NCBI RefSeq assembly: GCF_007829815.1 | Contig: NZ_VIWT01000001.1 | Location: forward strand, 3,495,501 to 3,559,500 | Source: Kitasatospora viridis | Lineage (GTDB): Bacteria > Actinomycetota > Actinomycetes > Streptomycetales > Streptomycetaceae | DNA: 64,000 nucleotides | Direction: 5' to 3' | Part shown: positions 53,605 through 62,010 of the stretch, piece after piece | Position numbering within the stretch: position 1 is the stretch's first letter | Layout: each line of letters begins with the position of its first letter | The notes under the pieces: model-generated | Database searches by the model: none | What the model saw: the letters and a program-made list of their open reading frames with translations, nothing else | What the model was told of the DNA's origin: nothing | Made by a program: the position numbers and the translations under genes

Positions 53605-54888
53605 TCAGCTGCGGGAGATGGTGCCGCAGCCGGGCCCGCCGGTGTCCTCCGGGATCGGCTTGCTGCGGTCGTAGGGATCGACCGGCGAGCCGCTCGCGGA
53701 CGGACCCGGGCCGCTCTCGCCGGAGGCGTCCGGGAACTCCGGCTCCAGCCACCCGTCGTCGGAGTCGCAGTAGTTGTTGTCCCGGGTGCCGAGCCACTTC
53801 GACAGTGAGATCTTCCCGTCCTCGACCACGTACTTGTCCGGGTCGCGGAATTCGTAGTCGGCCTCCCGGCGGACGATCTCCCGGGTGATCAGGGCGAACG
53901 GGTCGAGCTGGGCGAGGGCGACCGACTGGGAGTTGCTGCTTGGGCTTGCACCGTGCAGCGGCTTGAACTTGTCGGGGCCCGGTGCCAGGGCGTAGACGAA
54001 TGTGTAGTCGACGTGCACGACCATGCCCTTCTCGCCGTCGCTCTCGAAGGTCATCCGACCCTGCAGGTGCACGTCGTTGGTGGCCGGGACCGCAGTGCGG
54101 GGGTTGAACCGGCTGAACAGGTTGGTCGGGTTGTGCTCCGTGGAAGGGCTGTCGAGCTCCTGCTCCGCCACCTTGCGGCTGGAGGGGTTCAGGAGGGCGA
54201 GTGCCGCGTCCGGCCGGCCACCGGCCAGCACCGCGGGGTCGATGCTCGACTCCACCAGGAACTGCTTGACCACCTGCAGCTGGGCGGCGACCTGATCGGC
54301 ACTGAACACCCCGACGGCCTGTGCCGGCGGAGGTTGGATCGCGTCCGCCCCGACCGGCCAGCTCTCCGCCGGCGAGCCGATCCACGGGTGCGCCACGGTC
54401 GGCGTCTCGGGGATGTCCTGGCTGGGCGGTGCCGCCGTCGGCTGGGCCGTCTCCGGCGCCTGGGTGACCACCGGCTTCGCCGGGGCCACCGCGTCGGCGC
54501 CCTGCCCGCCGCCGAAGTTGCGCGTGTACCAGTCGTGCAGCCCGTTGACGTTCAGCCCGGCCAGCACCACGGCGACCGCCAGCACCACGAACACCGGCCC
54601 CTGCCAGTTGACCTTCCGGCTGCGCGGCTTGTTGCCCCACGGGTCGAGCCGCACGGCCTTGCGGCCGAACCGGCGGCGGCCGATCTCGGCGGTCGGCCGC
54701 GGCTGCTGGTCGCGGTGCGGCACGGGCTCGGGCGGGTTCTTCTTCCACCGCGCGGTGAGCATCCGGGTGCGGCCGGACTGTTCCTTGACGGTGGCGCCCT
54801 TGACGAACTCCTCGTCCAGCACGAGGTTCTCGAACGGGTCCGGCTCCTCGCCGGACGGGCGGGGCTCGGGATCTTCGGTTATCGGCAC
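53605..54888 (-). CDS. Single-pass membrane protein with large extracytoplasmic domain
   Basis: The product has about 427 residues. A cytoplasmic N-terminal part (TARWKKNPPEPVPHRDQQPRP, then RFGRKAVRLDPWGNKP) precedes one hydrophobic helix (WQGPVFVVLAVAVVLAGLNV near residue 100) and an extracellular domain (SADQVAAQLQVVKQFLVESS; MTFESDGEKGMVVHVDYTFVYAL). Two GTG codons (54888, 54894) are possible starts. I do not recognise the family; the layout suits a cell-envelope protein of the class annotated as hypothetical in streptomycetes. Confidence 0.7.
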   Translation of the reverse strand: MPITEDPEPRPSGEEPDPFENLVLDEEFVKGATVKEQSGRTRMLTARWKKNPPEPVPHRDQQPRPTAEIGRRRFGRKAVRLDPWGNKPRSRKVNWQGPVFVVLAVAVVLAGLNVNGLHDWYTRNFGGGQGADAVAPAKPVVTQAPETAQPTAAPPSQDIPETPTVAHPWIGSPAESWPVGADAIQPPPAQAVGVFSADQVAAQLQVVKQFLVESSIDPAVLAGGRPDAALALLNPSSRKVAEQELDSPSTEHNPTNLFSRFNPRTAVPATNDVHLQGRMTFESDGEKGMVVHVDYTFVYALAPGPDKFKPLHGASPSSNSQSVALAQLDPFALITREIVRREADYEFRDPDKYVVEDGKISLSKWLGTRDNNYCDSDDGWLEPEFPDASGESGPGPSASGSPVDPYDRSKPIPEDTGGPGCGTISRS

Positions 54889-54991
54889 GCGCACAGTATG
54901 GGGGGACCTGGGGACACGCCGAGCACCGGGCGGGGGTCGAGTATCCGTCCGGTGCGCGTTCTGTGGTGATTCATCCTCAGCTGACCACCGG

Positions 54992-55438
54992 TCAGCCCTT
55001 CCTCGCCGCCTTCACCGAGCCGACCACCCCGGCGACCAGCAGGAGCAGCCCGGCCGGCAGCAGCGAGGCGAAGACCGCGCCGATCACCCCCCAGTCGCCC
55101 AGGAAGGTCAGCGCCAGGGTGCTCAGCACCAGCAGCGCGCCGGTGGCGGGCACCGCCGCCTGCCAGGGGTGCGCGTCGGCCCAGCGGCGCAGCCGGCGGT
55201 CACCGGTGTCCCGGCGCAGCTGCCCGCCGACGGTGCCGACCAGGAAGAAGAAGAAAAGTGCCCACTCGGCCGGTCCGGCCAGGATCGAGGTGGACCAGTG
55301 CCCGCTGATCAGGTCCACACCCAGGGTGACGCCGCCCACCACCGCACCCACGGCCGCGGCGGTGCGCCACGGGCCGGTGGAGGCGGAGGCGACGGCCAGT
55401 TGGCGGTTCTCGCGTCGTGACAGATCCTCGTGTCCCAT
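54992..55438 (-). CDS. Small membrane protein
   Basis: The product has 148 residues. Hydrophobic segments near residues 22-45, 55-70, 95-112 and 118-140 (TGALLVLSTLALTFLGDWG and VIGAVFASLLPAGLLLLVAGVVGSV in parts as LPAGLLLLVAGVVGSV). Four-helix type, no known family. ATG 55438 is preceded by GGAGG one base upstream, close for a ribosome site. Divergent from proC. Confidence 0.65.
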   Translation of the reverse strand: MGHEDLSRRENRQLAVASASTGPWRTAAAVGAVVGGVTLGVDLISGHWSTSILAGPAEWALFFFFLVGTVGGQLRRDTGDRRLRRWADAHPWQAAVPATGALLVLSTLALTFLGDWGVIGAVFASLLPAGLLLLVAGVVGSVKAARKG

Positions 55439-55639
55439 GCCTCCACGGTGCTCCTCGGAACGCCCGCGGGCCAGCACCGCCGCCCCGGAACTTTCTCCGG
55501 GCGAGCCCCTACGGGTCGGCCCCGCCGGGCGGGCACCGGCGCGTCCGTCCGCCCGTCCGTCCGGGCGGCTGTCCGACCGCTGGACGGCTCCCGGGCCGGG
55601 GCGGCCGGCGGTGCGAGGATGATCGGCAGTACCGTCGCG

Positions 55640-55666
55640 GTGAGCAAGGTGAGCAAGGTGAGCAAG
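55640..55666. repeat. Three exact copies of GTGAGCAAG
   Basis: The 9-bp unit is repeated head to tail (55640-55648, 55649-55657, 55658-55666) just before the proC ribosome site and start. Each unit contains GTGAGCAAG, itself start-like; the repeat is too short to call functional. Confidence 0.8.
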
Positions 55667-55676
55667 GAGCCAGGCC

Positions 55677-56504
55677 ATGAGCAGCAGCGCCGTCCACCCC
55701 CAGCGGATCGCCTTCCTCGGCACCGGCAAGATCGGCGAGGCGCTGCTCTCCGGACTGCTGCGGGCCGGCAAGCGCCCGGCCGATGTGCTGGTCACCGCCC
55801 GCCGCGCGGACCGGGCCGCCGAGCTGGCCGAGCGCTACGGCGTGGCGGCGGTCTCCAACCGGGAGGCGGCCGCGCTCGCCGACACCCTGATCCTGGCCGT
55901 CAAGCCGCAGGACATGGGCGCCCTGATGGAGGAGCTGGCCCCGCACCTGACCCCGGGTCGGCTGGTCATCTCGGCCGCCGCCGGCATCCCGACCCGCTGG
56001 TTCGAGGCCCGGCTGCCGGCCGGCACCCCGGTGGTCCGGGTGATGCCCAACACGCCGGTGCTGGTGGACGAGGGGATGAGCGTGATCTCCGGCGGCTCGC
56101 ACGCCACCGAGGAGCACCTGCTGCGCACCGAGGAGATCTTCCGCTCGGTGGGCAAGGCGCTGCGGCTGCCGGAGTCCCAGCAGGACGCGGCGACCGCGCT
56201 CTCCGGCTCCGGGCCGGCCTACTTCTACTACCTGGTGGAGGCGATGACCGACGCCGGCATCCTGCTCGGCCTGCCCCGCCAGGTGGCGCACGACCTGATC
56301 GTGCAGTCGGCGATCGGCGCCTCGGTGATGCTGCGGGACTCCGGCGAGCACCCGGTGAAGCTGCGCGAGGCGGTCACCTCGCCGGCCGGCACCACCATCT
56401 CGGCGATCCGGGAGCTGGAGAACCACGGGGTGCGGGCCGCGCTGCTGGGTGCGCTGGAGGCGGCCCGGGACCGCTCCCGGGAGCTGGCCTCCGGCGGCAA
56501 GTAG
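55677..56504 (+). CDS. proC: Pyrroline-5-carboxylate reductase
   Basis: ProC reduces P5C to proline with NAD(P)H. The 275-residue product has FLGTGKIGEALLSGLLRAGK at its start, VKPQDMGALMEEL, VRVMPNTPVLVDEGMSVIS and the catalytic-core ATALSGSGPAYFYYLVEAMTDAG. ATG 55677 follows AAGGAG. Its order with the later small HTH gene, bS22, epimerase and acyltransferase is found in mycobacteria too (proC-Rv0500A-Rv0500B-Rv0501-Rv0502). Confidence 0.96.
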   Translation: MSSSAVHPQRIAFLGTGKIGEALLSGLLRAGKRPADVLVTARRADRAAELAERYGVAAVSNREAAALADTLILAVKPQDMGALMEELAPHLTPGRLVISAAAGIPTRWFEARLPAGTPVVRVMPNTPVLVDEGMSVISGGSHATEEHLLRTEEIFRSVGKALRLPESQQDAATALSGSGPAYFYYLVEAMTDAGILLGLPRQVAHDLIVQSAIGASVMLRDSGEHPVKLREAVTSPAGTTISAIRELENHGVRAALLGALEAARDRSRELASGGK

Positions 56505-56647
56505 CGCGGGAAGTGAGCCCGGCTCAGATACCGCTGTCCAGGCCCTCCCCAAAGCGGCCGCCACCCCCTACGCTCACGCCAATGTCTTCTACCGGCCGGT
56601 AGCCGACGGTGTCGGCCGCCGCGCCCACGGTGAGGGAGGTGCCGGCG

Positions 56648-57877
56648 GTGAGCGAGACCCGTACCACGTCCCCGGACACGGCGGCCGGCACGACCGACCG
56701 GCTGCGCCGGGCCCGGTCCGCCCTGTTGGCCAGCTTCCTGCTGCAAGGCGTCACCTTCGCCCTGCTGGTCACCCGGATCCCCGGCATCCAGCACCAGTAC
56801 GGCCTCAGCGACGGCGAGTTGACGGTCTTCCTGGCCGCCGTGCCGATCCTCGCCGGGGTCGGCTCGATCACCTCCGAGCAACTGGTCAAGCGGACCTCCG
56901 CGCGCGGCGTGCTGCGGGTGGTCCAGCCGGCCGTCTGCCTGACCCTGGTCGGGGTGGCGCTCGGGCACGCGCTGTGGAGCCTGGGCCTGGCGCTGGCCGC
57001 CTTCGGGCTGCTGGTCGGCGCGCTGGACGCCTCGATGAACATGCTCGGGGTCGGGCTCCAGCACCGCTACGGCCGCTCGATCATGATCGGCTTCCACGCC
57101 GCGTTCAGCCTCGGTGCGATCATCGGCTCGGCGCTGGCCGGAGTGGGCGCGCACGCCCGGCTGATCGTGCTGTTCGGCTCGGTCGCCGCGGTGCTGGTGC
57201 CGGCCGCGCTGGTGGTGGGCCGGTTCCTGGCCGGGCCGGCCGAGCTCGGCAGCGCGGTGCAGGAGGCCGCCGCCGCGGCCGCCCGGTCGATCCCGTGGCG
57301 CCCGCTGCTGCCGCTGTGCGCCGCGATGGCCTTCGCCTACATCGCCGACTCCTCGGTCTCCAACTGGAGCGCCAAGTACCTCACCGGCACCCTGCACGGC
57401 GGCGACACCCTGGGCCCCTTCGGCTACGGGGGCTACATGGTGGCGATGCTGGCCGGCCGGCTGCTCGGGGACCGCGCGGTGCAGCGGTTCGGCGCCGTGC
57501 CGGTGGTGCGCACCGGCGCGGCGGTGGCCTCGCTGGGCTTCCTGATCGCCGCGCTGGCCCCGGGGGTGTGGGTCGGCATCGCCGGCTTCACGGTGCTCGG
57601 GGCCGGCATCTGCGCGATCATCCCGCAGGTCTTCGCGGCCGGCGGCCGGCTCTTCCCGGACGACTCGGACGCTGCGGTGGCCCGGCTCAACCTCTTCAAC
57701 TACGTGGGTTTCCTGGTCGGTTCGCCGCTGGTCGGGGCGATCGCCGGGGCCGGCTCGTACCGCTGGGCGCTGGGCGCGCCGCTGCTGCTGGTGCTCGCCG
57801 TGCTGCCGCTCGGCAGGCACTTCGCACCCGCCCGACACCAGCCACTACCGTTGGAGCATGCCGCACACCCAGCCTGA
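56648..57877 (+). CDS. MFS transporter (sugar/nucleoside-like or FucP-like fold)
   Basis: The product has 409 residues and about 12 helices. Conserved pieces include ALDASMNMLGVGLQHRYGRSIM, FHAAFSLGAIIGSALAG and ADSSVSNWSAKYLTG. GTG 56648 is preferred as GGGAGG lies nine bases upstream; GTG 56609 is possible. Its stop overlaps the start of the AcuC-like gene by 20 bases. The Asn/Trp motifs are those of the YbjJ-like MFS group; substrate unknown. Confidence 0.85.
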   Translation: MSETRTTSPDTAAGTTDRLRRARSALLASFLLQGVTFALLVTRIPGIQHQYGLSDGELTVFLAAVPILAGVGSITSEQLVKRTSARGVLRVVQPAVCLTLVGVALGHALWSLGLALAAFGLLVGALDASMNMLGVGLQHRYGRSIMIGFHAAFSLGAIIGSALAGVGAHARLIVLFGSVAAVLVPAALVVGRFLAGPAELGSAVQEAAAAAARSIPWRPLLPLCAAMAFAYIADSSVSNWSAKYLTGTLHGGDTLGPFGYGGYMVAMLAGRLLGDRAVQRFGAVPVVRTGAAVASLGFLIAALAPGVWVGIAGFTVLGAGICAIIPQVFAAGGRLFPDDSDAAVARLNLFNYVGFLVGSPLVGAIAGAGSYRWALGAPLLLVLAVLPLGRHFAPARHQPLPLEHAAHPA

Positions 57878-59057
57878 CCGGTCCTGCCAGCTGAGCCTGT
57901 TCTGGGACGAAGCCGAAACCGCCTACCGGTTCAGCGACCGGCACCCGATGGACCCGGTGCGGCTCTCGCTCACCATGCGGCTGGTCGAGTCCTTCGGCCT
58001 GGCCACCGCGCCCGGCGTCACGGTGACGGCCGCCCCGCCGGCCGGCGACTCCACGCTGGCCCTGGTGCACCGCCCCGATTACCTGGCCGCGGTCCGCCGG
58101 GCCGCCGCCGACCCCGCCCTGGTGGACGAGGAGCACGGCCTGGGCACCGAGGACAACCCGGTCTTCCCGGAGATCCACAGCGCCTCCGCGCTGATCGCCG
58201 GCCAGTCGGTGGCCGCCGCCGAGGCGGTCTGGCGCGGCGGGGCCCGGCACGCCGTCAACTTCGCCGGCGGGCTGCACCACGCGATGCCGGAGCGGGCCTC
58301 CGGCTTCTGCGTCTACAACGACCCGGCGCTGGCGATCGCCCGGCTGCTGGAGCTGGGCGCTGAGCGGGTGGCCTACGTGGACGTCGACGTGCACCACGGG
58401 GACGGCGTGCAGCGGGCGTTCTGGAACGACCCCCGGGTGCTCACCGTCTCGCTGCACGAGCACCCCAGCACGCTCTTCCCGCAGACCGGCTGGGCCACCG
58501 AGACCGGCGGCCCCGAGGCGCCGGGCCTGGCCGCCAACCTGCCGCTGCCGGCCGGCACCTCGGACGCCGGCTGGCTGCGCGCCTTCCACGCCCTGGTGCC
58601 GGAGCTGCTGGCCGCCTTCAAGCCGCAGGTGATCGTCAGCCAGCACGGCGCCGACACCCACCTGGAGGACCCGCTGGCCCACCTGCTGGTCACCGTGGAC
58701 GCCCAGCGCGAGGTCGCCCGGAGCCTGCACGAACTCGCCCACCAGCACTGCGAGGGCCGCTGGGTGGCGCTCGGCGGGGGCGGCTACGCGGTGGTCGACG
58801 TGGTCCCGCGCAGCTGGACCCACCTGGTGGCGATCGCCGCCGGCCGCCCGATCGAGCCGACCACCGAGACCCCCGAGGACTGGCGGGCCGAGGTCTACCG
58901 GCGCACCCGGCAGGGCGCCCCCCTGCGGATGACCGACGGTGCGGACGCCGGCTACCGGGACTTCGCCGAGCACGGCTACGACCCCGCCGACCGGCTGGAC
59001 CAGGCGATCCTGGCCGCCCGCCGGGCGGTCTTCCCGCAGCACGGCCTGCTGCCCTAA
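57858..59057 (+). CDS. AcuC-like / class I histone-deacetylase-family protein
   Basis: The product has 399 residues. HDAC-fold motifs: HAVNFAGGLHHAMPERASGFCVYND in part as NFAGGLHHAMPERASGFCVY, VAYVDVDVHHGDGVQRAF, VSQHGADTH and GGGGYAVVDVVPR. These supply the zinc ligands and catalytic His pair. Relatives (AcuC) deacetylate acetyl-CoA synthetase; a broader protein or polyamine deacetylase role is possible. ATG 57858 lies 6 bases after TACCGT inside the end of the MFS gene, so a leaderless start is likely. Confidence 0.92.
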   Translation: MPHTQPDRSCQLSLFWDEAETAYRFSDRHPMDPVRLSLTMRLVESFGLATAPGVTVTAAPPAGDSTLALVHRPDYLAAVRRAAADPALVDEEHGLGTEDNPVFPEIHSASALIAGQSVAAAEAVWRGGARHAVNFAGGLHHAMPERASGFCVYNDPALAIARLLELGAERVAYVDVDVHHGDGVQRAFWNDPRVLTVSLHEHPSTLFPQTGWATETGGPEAPGLAANLPLPAGTSDAGWLRAFHALVPELLAAFKPQVIVSQHGADTHLEDPLAHLLVTVDAQREVARSLHELAHQHCEGRWVALGGGGYAVVDVVPRSWTHLVAIAAGRPIEPTTETPEDWRAEVYRRTRQGAPLRMTDGADAGYRDFAEHGYDPADRLDQAILAARRAVFPQHGLLP

Positions 59058-59088
59058 CCTCGATCGTGGTACGCAGCGCAGCCACTCT

Positions 59089-59117
59089 GCTACGTACCGC
59101 GCCGATGGGCTACGTAC
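59089..59117. promoter_or_regulatory. Direct repeat pair upstream of the small HTH gene
   Basis: GCTACGTAC occurs at 59089-59097 and 59109-59117, start to start 20 bp apart, i.e. on one face of the helix. A related GGTACGCAG begins near 59068. The MerR-like BldC family binds direct repeats, so this is a candidate site. Confidence 0.4.
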
Positions 59118-59186
59118 TGCAACGGTCTTATCTCTGACCGTACAAGCAGTCCGCATCTCCCCCTTCCCACCCGTACCACCCGCAAC

Positions 59187-59192
59187 TACTCT
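59187..59192 (+). promoter_or_regulatory. -10 hexamer before the small HTH gene
   Basis: TACTCT lies 77 bases upstream of the ATG at 59270 and would start a leadered mRNA of about 70 nt. The -35 is weak. Confidence 0.35.
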
Positions 59193-59269
59193 GGGGATAC
59201 GCGTGTGTCGGTCGAGTCACCGGAGGGGAAGCCGGTGCCTTGCACACGGACAAAGGGTCGGGTGAGGTC

Positions 59270-59479
59270 ATGAGTTCCGGCGAACGCCCCCTGCAAGAGG
59301 TCAACTTCCTGACCGTGGCGGAAGTCGCCTCGGTCATGAGGGTGTCCAAGATGACGGTCTACCGGTTGGTGCACTCCCAGGAGCTGCCCGCGATCCGGGT
59401 CGGCCGCTCCTTCCGAGTGCCCGAACAGGCGGTCCACGACTACCTCAAGGACTCCTACGTCGGGCGACAGAGTGCCTGA
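59270..59479 (+). CDS. Small excisionase/BldC-like helix-turn-helix protein
   Basis: The product has 69 residues. Winged HTH: FLTVAEVASVMRVSKMTVYRLVHSQELPAIRVGRSFRVPEQAVHDYL (in part: LTVAEVASVMRVSKMTVYR, ELPAIRVGRSFRVPEQAV). This is the MerR/AlpA-like domain of Mycobacterium Rv0500A and streptomycete homologues, similar to but distinct from BldC itself. It follows GTGAGG. Its place beside bS22 is conserved over actinobacteria. Binding target unknown. Confidence 0.9.
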   Translation: MSSGERPLQEVNFLTVAEVASVMRVSKMTVYRLVHSQELPAIRVGRSFRVPEQAVHDYLKDSYVGRQSA

Positions 59480-59601
59480 TCAGCCGTGTTGGTCGGTCCC
59501 GATTTAAGCGGAGCCCGGACCAGACGGTAGGCTAGGCCCTCCGTCAAACGTATGGACTCCGTCTCTCACGGGCGGAAGTCTCAGTGAGCGAGGGTTGTTC
59601 C

Positions 59602-59700
59602 GTGGGCTCTGTCATCAAGAAGCGTCGCAAGCGTATGGCCAAGAAGAAGCACCGCAAGCTTCTGAAGCGGACCCGCGTTCAGCGTCGCAACAAGAAGTAA
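59602..59700 (+). CDS. Small ribosomal protein bS22 (AURKAIP1/COX24 domain)
   Basis: A 32-residue, extremely basic peptide (starts [17 protein letters not shown], more than half Lys/Arg) is encoded from GTG 59602 with GAGGG ten bases upstream. It matches mycobacterial Rv0500B, identified in the mycobacterial 70S ribosome as bS22 at the decoding-centre side of 16S rRNA. It is too short for usual ORF filters. A hairpin terminator follows. Confidence 0.93.
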   Translation: MGSVIKKRRKRMAKKKHRKLLKRTRVQRRNKK

Positions 59701-59728
59701 CACCTACGGAGCTCGCTCCAGGTGCACA

Positions 59729-59767
59729 GCTGCCCGTCCCGGCCGGAAACGGTCCGGGGCGGGCAGC
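59729..59767 (+). terminator. Terminator after bS22
   Basis: A GCTGCCCGtCCCGGCC / GGTCCGGGGCGGGCAGC-type stem with small mismatches and a 6-nt loop lies 28 bp after the stop. Confidence 0.75.
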
Positions 59768-59831
59768 GCTCGTTTCCGGCCGGGGACGCGGTACGGTGCA
59801 GGCACACGGCGGCGCGGAGGGTGGCGGACAA

Positions 59832-60896
59832 GTGGGCACAGTGGTGCTGGTCACCGGGGTGGCCCGGCCGCTCGGCGCCCGGTTCGCCGAGCGGATCCGC
59901 CGCGAGCCCGGGGTGGAGCTGGTGGTCGGCGTCGACGTGCGGCCGCCGCGGGCGCCCGGGCCGGGGCCGGCCGGGGACCGCACCCCCTGCGCGCCCTACG
60001 TCTTCGCGCCCGTCGACCTGCGCCGCCCGGCGATCGCCCGGGTGCTGGCCGAGCACGGCGTCGACACCGTGGTGCACCTGAACGTCAGCGCCACCAACCC
60101 CGGCGCCGCGGGCCGTTCCGCGGTCAAGGAGATCAACGTCATCGGCAGCATGCAGCTGCTCGGGGCCTGCCAGCAGTCCGCACTGGTGCGCCGGCTGGTG
60201 GTGAAGTCGACCACCGGCGTCTACGGCTCGACCCCGCGCGACCCGGCCGTGTTCGCCGAGCGCACCCCGCCCAAGACCCTGCCGGCCGACGGCTTCGCCA
60301 AGGACGCCGCCGAGATCGAGGGCTACGTGCGCGGCTTCGCCCGCCGCCGCCCCGACGTCGCGGTCACCGTGCTGCGGTTCGCCAACCTGGTCGGCCCCGG
60401 CGCCGACACCCCGCTGGCCGCCTACTTCGCGCTGCCGGTGCTGCCGACCGCGCTCGGCCACGACCCCCGGCTGCAGTTCGTGCACGAGGACGACGCGGTC
60501 GAGGTGCTCCGGCTGGCCGCCCTGGACCAGCCCACCCCGGCGGACCGCAGCGGCACCTTCAACGTGGCCGGAGACGGGGTGCTGCTGCTCTCCCAGTGCG
60601 CCCGCCGGCTCGGCCGCCCGACCCTGCCGGTGCTCAGCCCGGCGCTCGGCTGGGCCGCCGCGCTGGCCCGGCGGACCAGGGCCATCGACTTCGCGCCGGA
60701 ACAGGTCGGCCTGCTCACCCACGGCCGGGTGGTGGACACCACGGCGCTGCGCGAGGTGTTCGGCTACCGACCGGCCTACGACACGCCGCAGGCCTTCGCC
60801 GACTTCGCCGCCGGACAGCGCGGCGCACTGCTGCCACCGGAACGGCTGGCCGCGGCCGCCGACCGGCTGGCCACCCTGCTGAGCAAGAGGAGCTGA
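59832..60896 (+). CDS. NAD-dependent epimerase/dehydratase (GalE2/SDR_a family)
   Basis: The product has 354 residues from GTG 59832. It has the extended-SDR motif VLVTGVARPLGARFAERI, VVHLNVSATNP, and FNVAGDGVLLLSQ. The YxxxK pair is not obvious (VYGS in STTGVYGSTPRD stands near the expected place), so it may be an atypical member without epimerase activity. It corresponds to mycobacterial Rv0501 in order. GGAGG is 14 bases upstream. It is 7 bases before the acyltransferase gene, probably one operon. Confidence 0.85.
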   Translation: MGTVVLVTGVARPLGARFAERIRREPGVELVVGVDVRPPRAPGPGPAGDRTPCAPYVFAPVDLRRPAIARVLAEHGVDTVVHLNVSATNPGAAGRSAVKEINVIGSMQLLGACQQSALVRRLVVKSTTGVYGSTPRDPAVFAERTPPKTLPADGFAKDAAEIEGYVRGFARRRPDVAVTVLRFANLVGPGADTPLAAYFALPVLPTALGHDPRLQFVHEDDAVEVLRLAALDQPTPADRSGTFNVAGDGVLLLSQCARRLGRPTLPVLSPALGWAAALARRTRAIDFAPEQVGLLTHGRVVDTTALREVFGYRPAYDTPQAFADFAAGQRGALLPPERLAAAADRLATLLSKRS

Positions 60897-60903
60897 GGCC
60901 GCC

Positions 60904-61923
60904 ATGACCGCTGCCCGCGACCCGCTGGGCGACCAGGCCAAGGTGATCCCGATCGAATCGGCACCGAGCTGGAACGGCCGCACCGGCGCCGGCCTGGGCG
61001 ACCGGCTGGCCGACTCGCTGGGTCACGCGTTGGGTGCGCTGCTGGCCGGCCGCACCGGTGCGGCCGCCGACTCGCTGCTCGGCAAGGGCTGGGACGAGAA
61101 GGCCGCCGCCGGACTGGCCTTCATGCGCCGCCGGTTGACCGGCGACTACGAGGTGGACGAGTTCGGCTTCGACGAGGAGCTGACCGAGGAGGTCTTCCTC
61201 ACCGCGCTGCGCCCGCTGGCCGAGAAGTACTTCCGGGTCGAGGTGCGCGGGGCCGAGAACCTGCCGGTGGACGGCGGGGTGCTGGTGGTGGCCAACCACT
61301 CCGGGGTGGTGCCGCTGGACGCGCTGATGACCCAGGTGGCGATCCACGACCACACCCCGGGGCAGCGGCACCTGCGGATGCTCGCCGCCGACCTGGTCTT
61401 CGAGCTGCCGGTGGTCGGCGAACTCGCCCGCAAGGCCGGGCACACGCTGGCCTGCAACGAGGACGCCCAGGCGCTGCTGGAGCGCGGCGAGGTGGTCGGG
61501 GTCTGGCCGGAGGGCTACAAGGGGATCGGCAAGCCGTTCTCCGAGCGCTACAAGCTGCAGCGGTTCGGCCGGGGCGGGTTCGTCGCCTCGGCGCTGCGGG
61601 CCCGGGTGCCGATCGTGCCGTGCTCGATCGTCGGGGCCGAGGAGACCTACCCGATGCTGGGCAACGCCAGGACGCTGGCCCGGCTGCTCGGCCTGCCCTA
61701 CCTGCCGATCACCCCGACCTTCCCGTGGCTGGGGCCGCTGGGCGCGATCCCGCTGCCGACCAAGTGGACCATCCAGTTCGGCGAGCCGATCGCCACCGAC
61801 CGGTACGCGCCGGAGGCGGCGGACGACCCGATGCTGGTCTTCAACCTGACCGACGAGGTGCGCGAGACCATCCAGCACACCCTCTACCGGCTGCTGGTGG
61901 AGCGCCGGTCGGTCTTCTTCTGA
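60904..61923 (+). CDS. Lysophospholipid / 1-acylglycerol-3-phosphate acyltransferase
   Basis: The product has 339 residues. The acyltransferase motif is VVANHSGVVPLDALM, followed by VFELPVVGELARKAG and the glycerophosphate-binding WPEGYKGIGKPFSERYKLQ. It is of the type found beside the bS22/epimerase genes in mycobacteria (Rv0502). A 70-residue N-terminal extension precedes the catalytic domain. It has no membrane helix, acting at the membrane surface. AGGAG precedes ATG 60904. Confidence 0.9.
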   Translation: MTAARDPLGDQAKVIPIESAPSWNGRTGAGLGDRLADSLGHALGALLAGRTGAAADSLLGKGWDEKAAAGLAFMRRRLTGDYEVDEFGFDEELTEEVFLTALRPLAEKYFRVEVRGAENLPVDGGVLVVANHSGVVPLDALMTQVAIHDHTPGQRHLRMLAADLVFELPVVGELARKAGHTLACNEDAQALLERGEVVGVWPEGYKGIGKPFSERYKLQRFGRGGFVASALRARVPIVPCSIVGAEETYPMLGNARTLARLLGLPYLPITPTFPWLGPLGAIPLPTKWTIQFGEPIATDRYAPEAADDPMLVFNLTDEVRETIQHTLYRLLVERRSVFF

Positions 61924-61949
61924 CGCTCCTCCCGGAGCCCGTCCATCAT

Positions 61950-61979
61950 CGGTTGATGACCCGTCGGTTGATGGCCCGT
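61950..61979. repeat. 15-bp tandem repeat
   Basis: CGGTTGATGaCCCGT and CGGTTGATGgCCCGT lie head to tail; the second copy forms the first arm of the hairpin at 61963-62004. Confidence 0.8.
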
Positions 61980-62004
61980 CGGCTCCGACGGGCCATCAAC
62001 CGAC
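61963..62004. terminator. Stem-loop terminator, convergent genes
   Basis: 20-bp perfect arms (61963-61982, 61985-62004) with a 2-nt loop lie between the acyltransferase and rsbN stops, which face each other. Confidence 0.85.
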
Positions 62005-62010
62005 GCGGGA

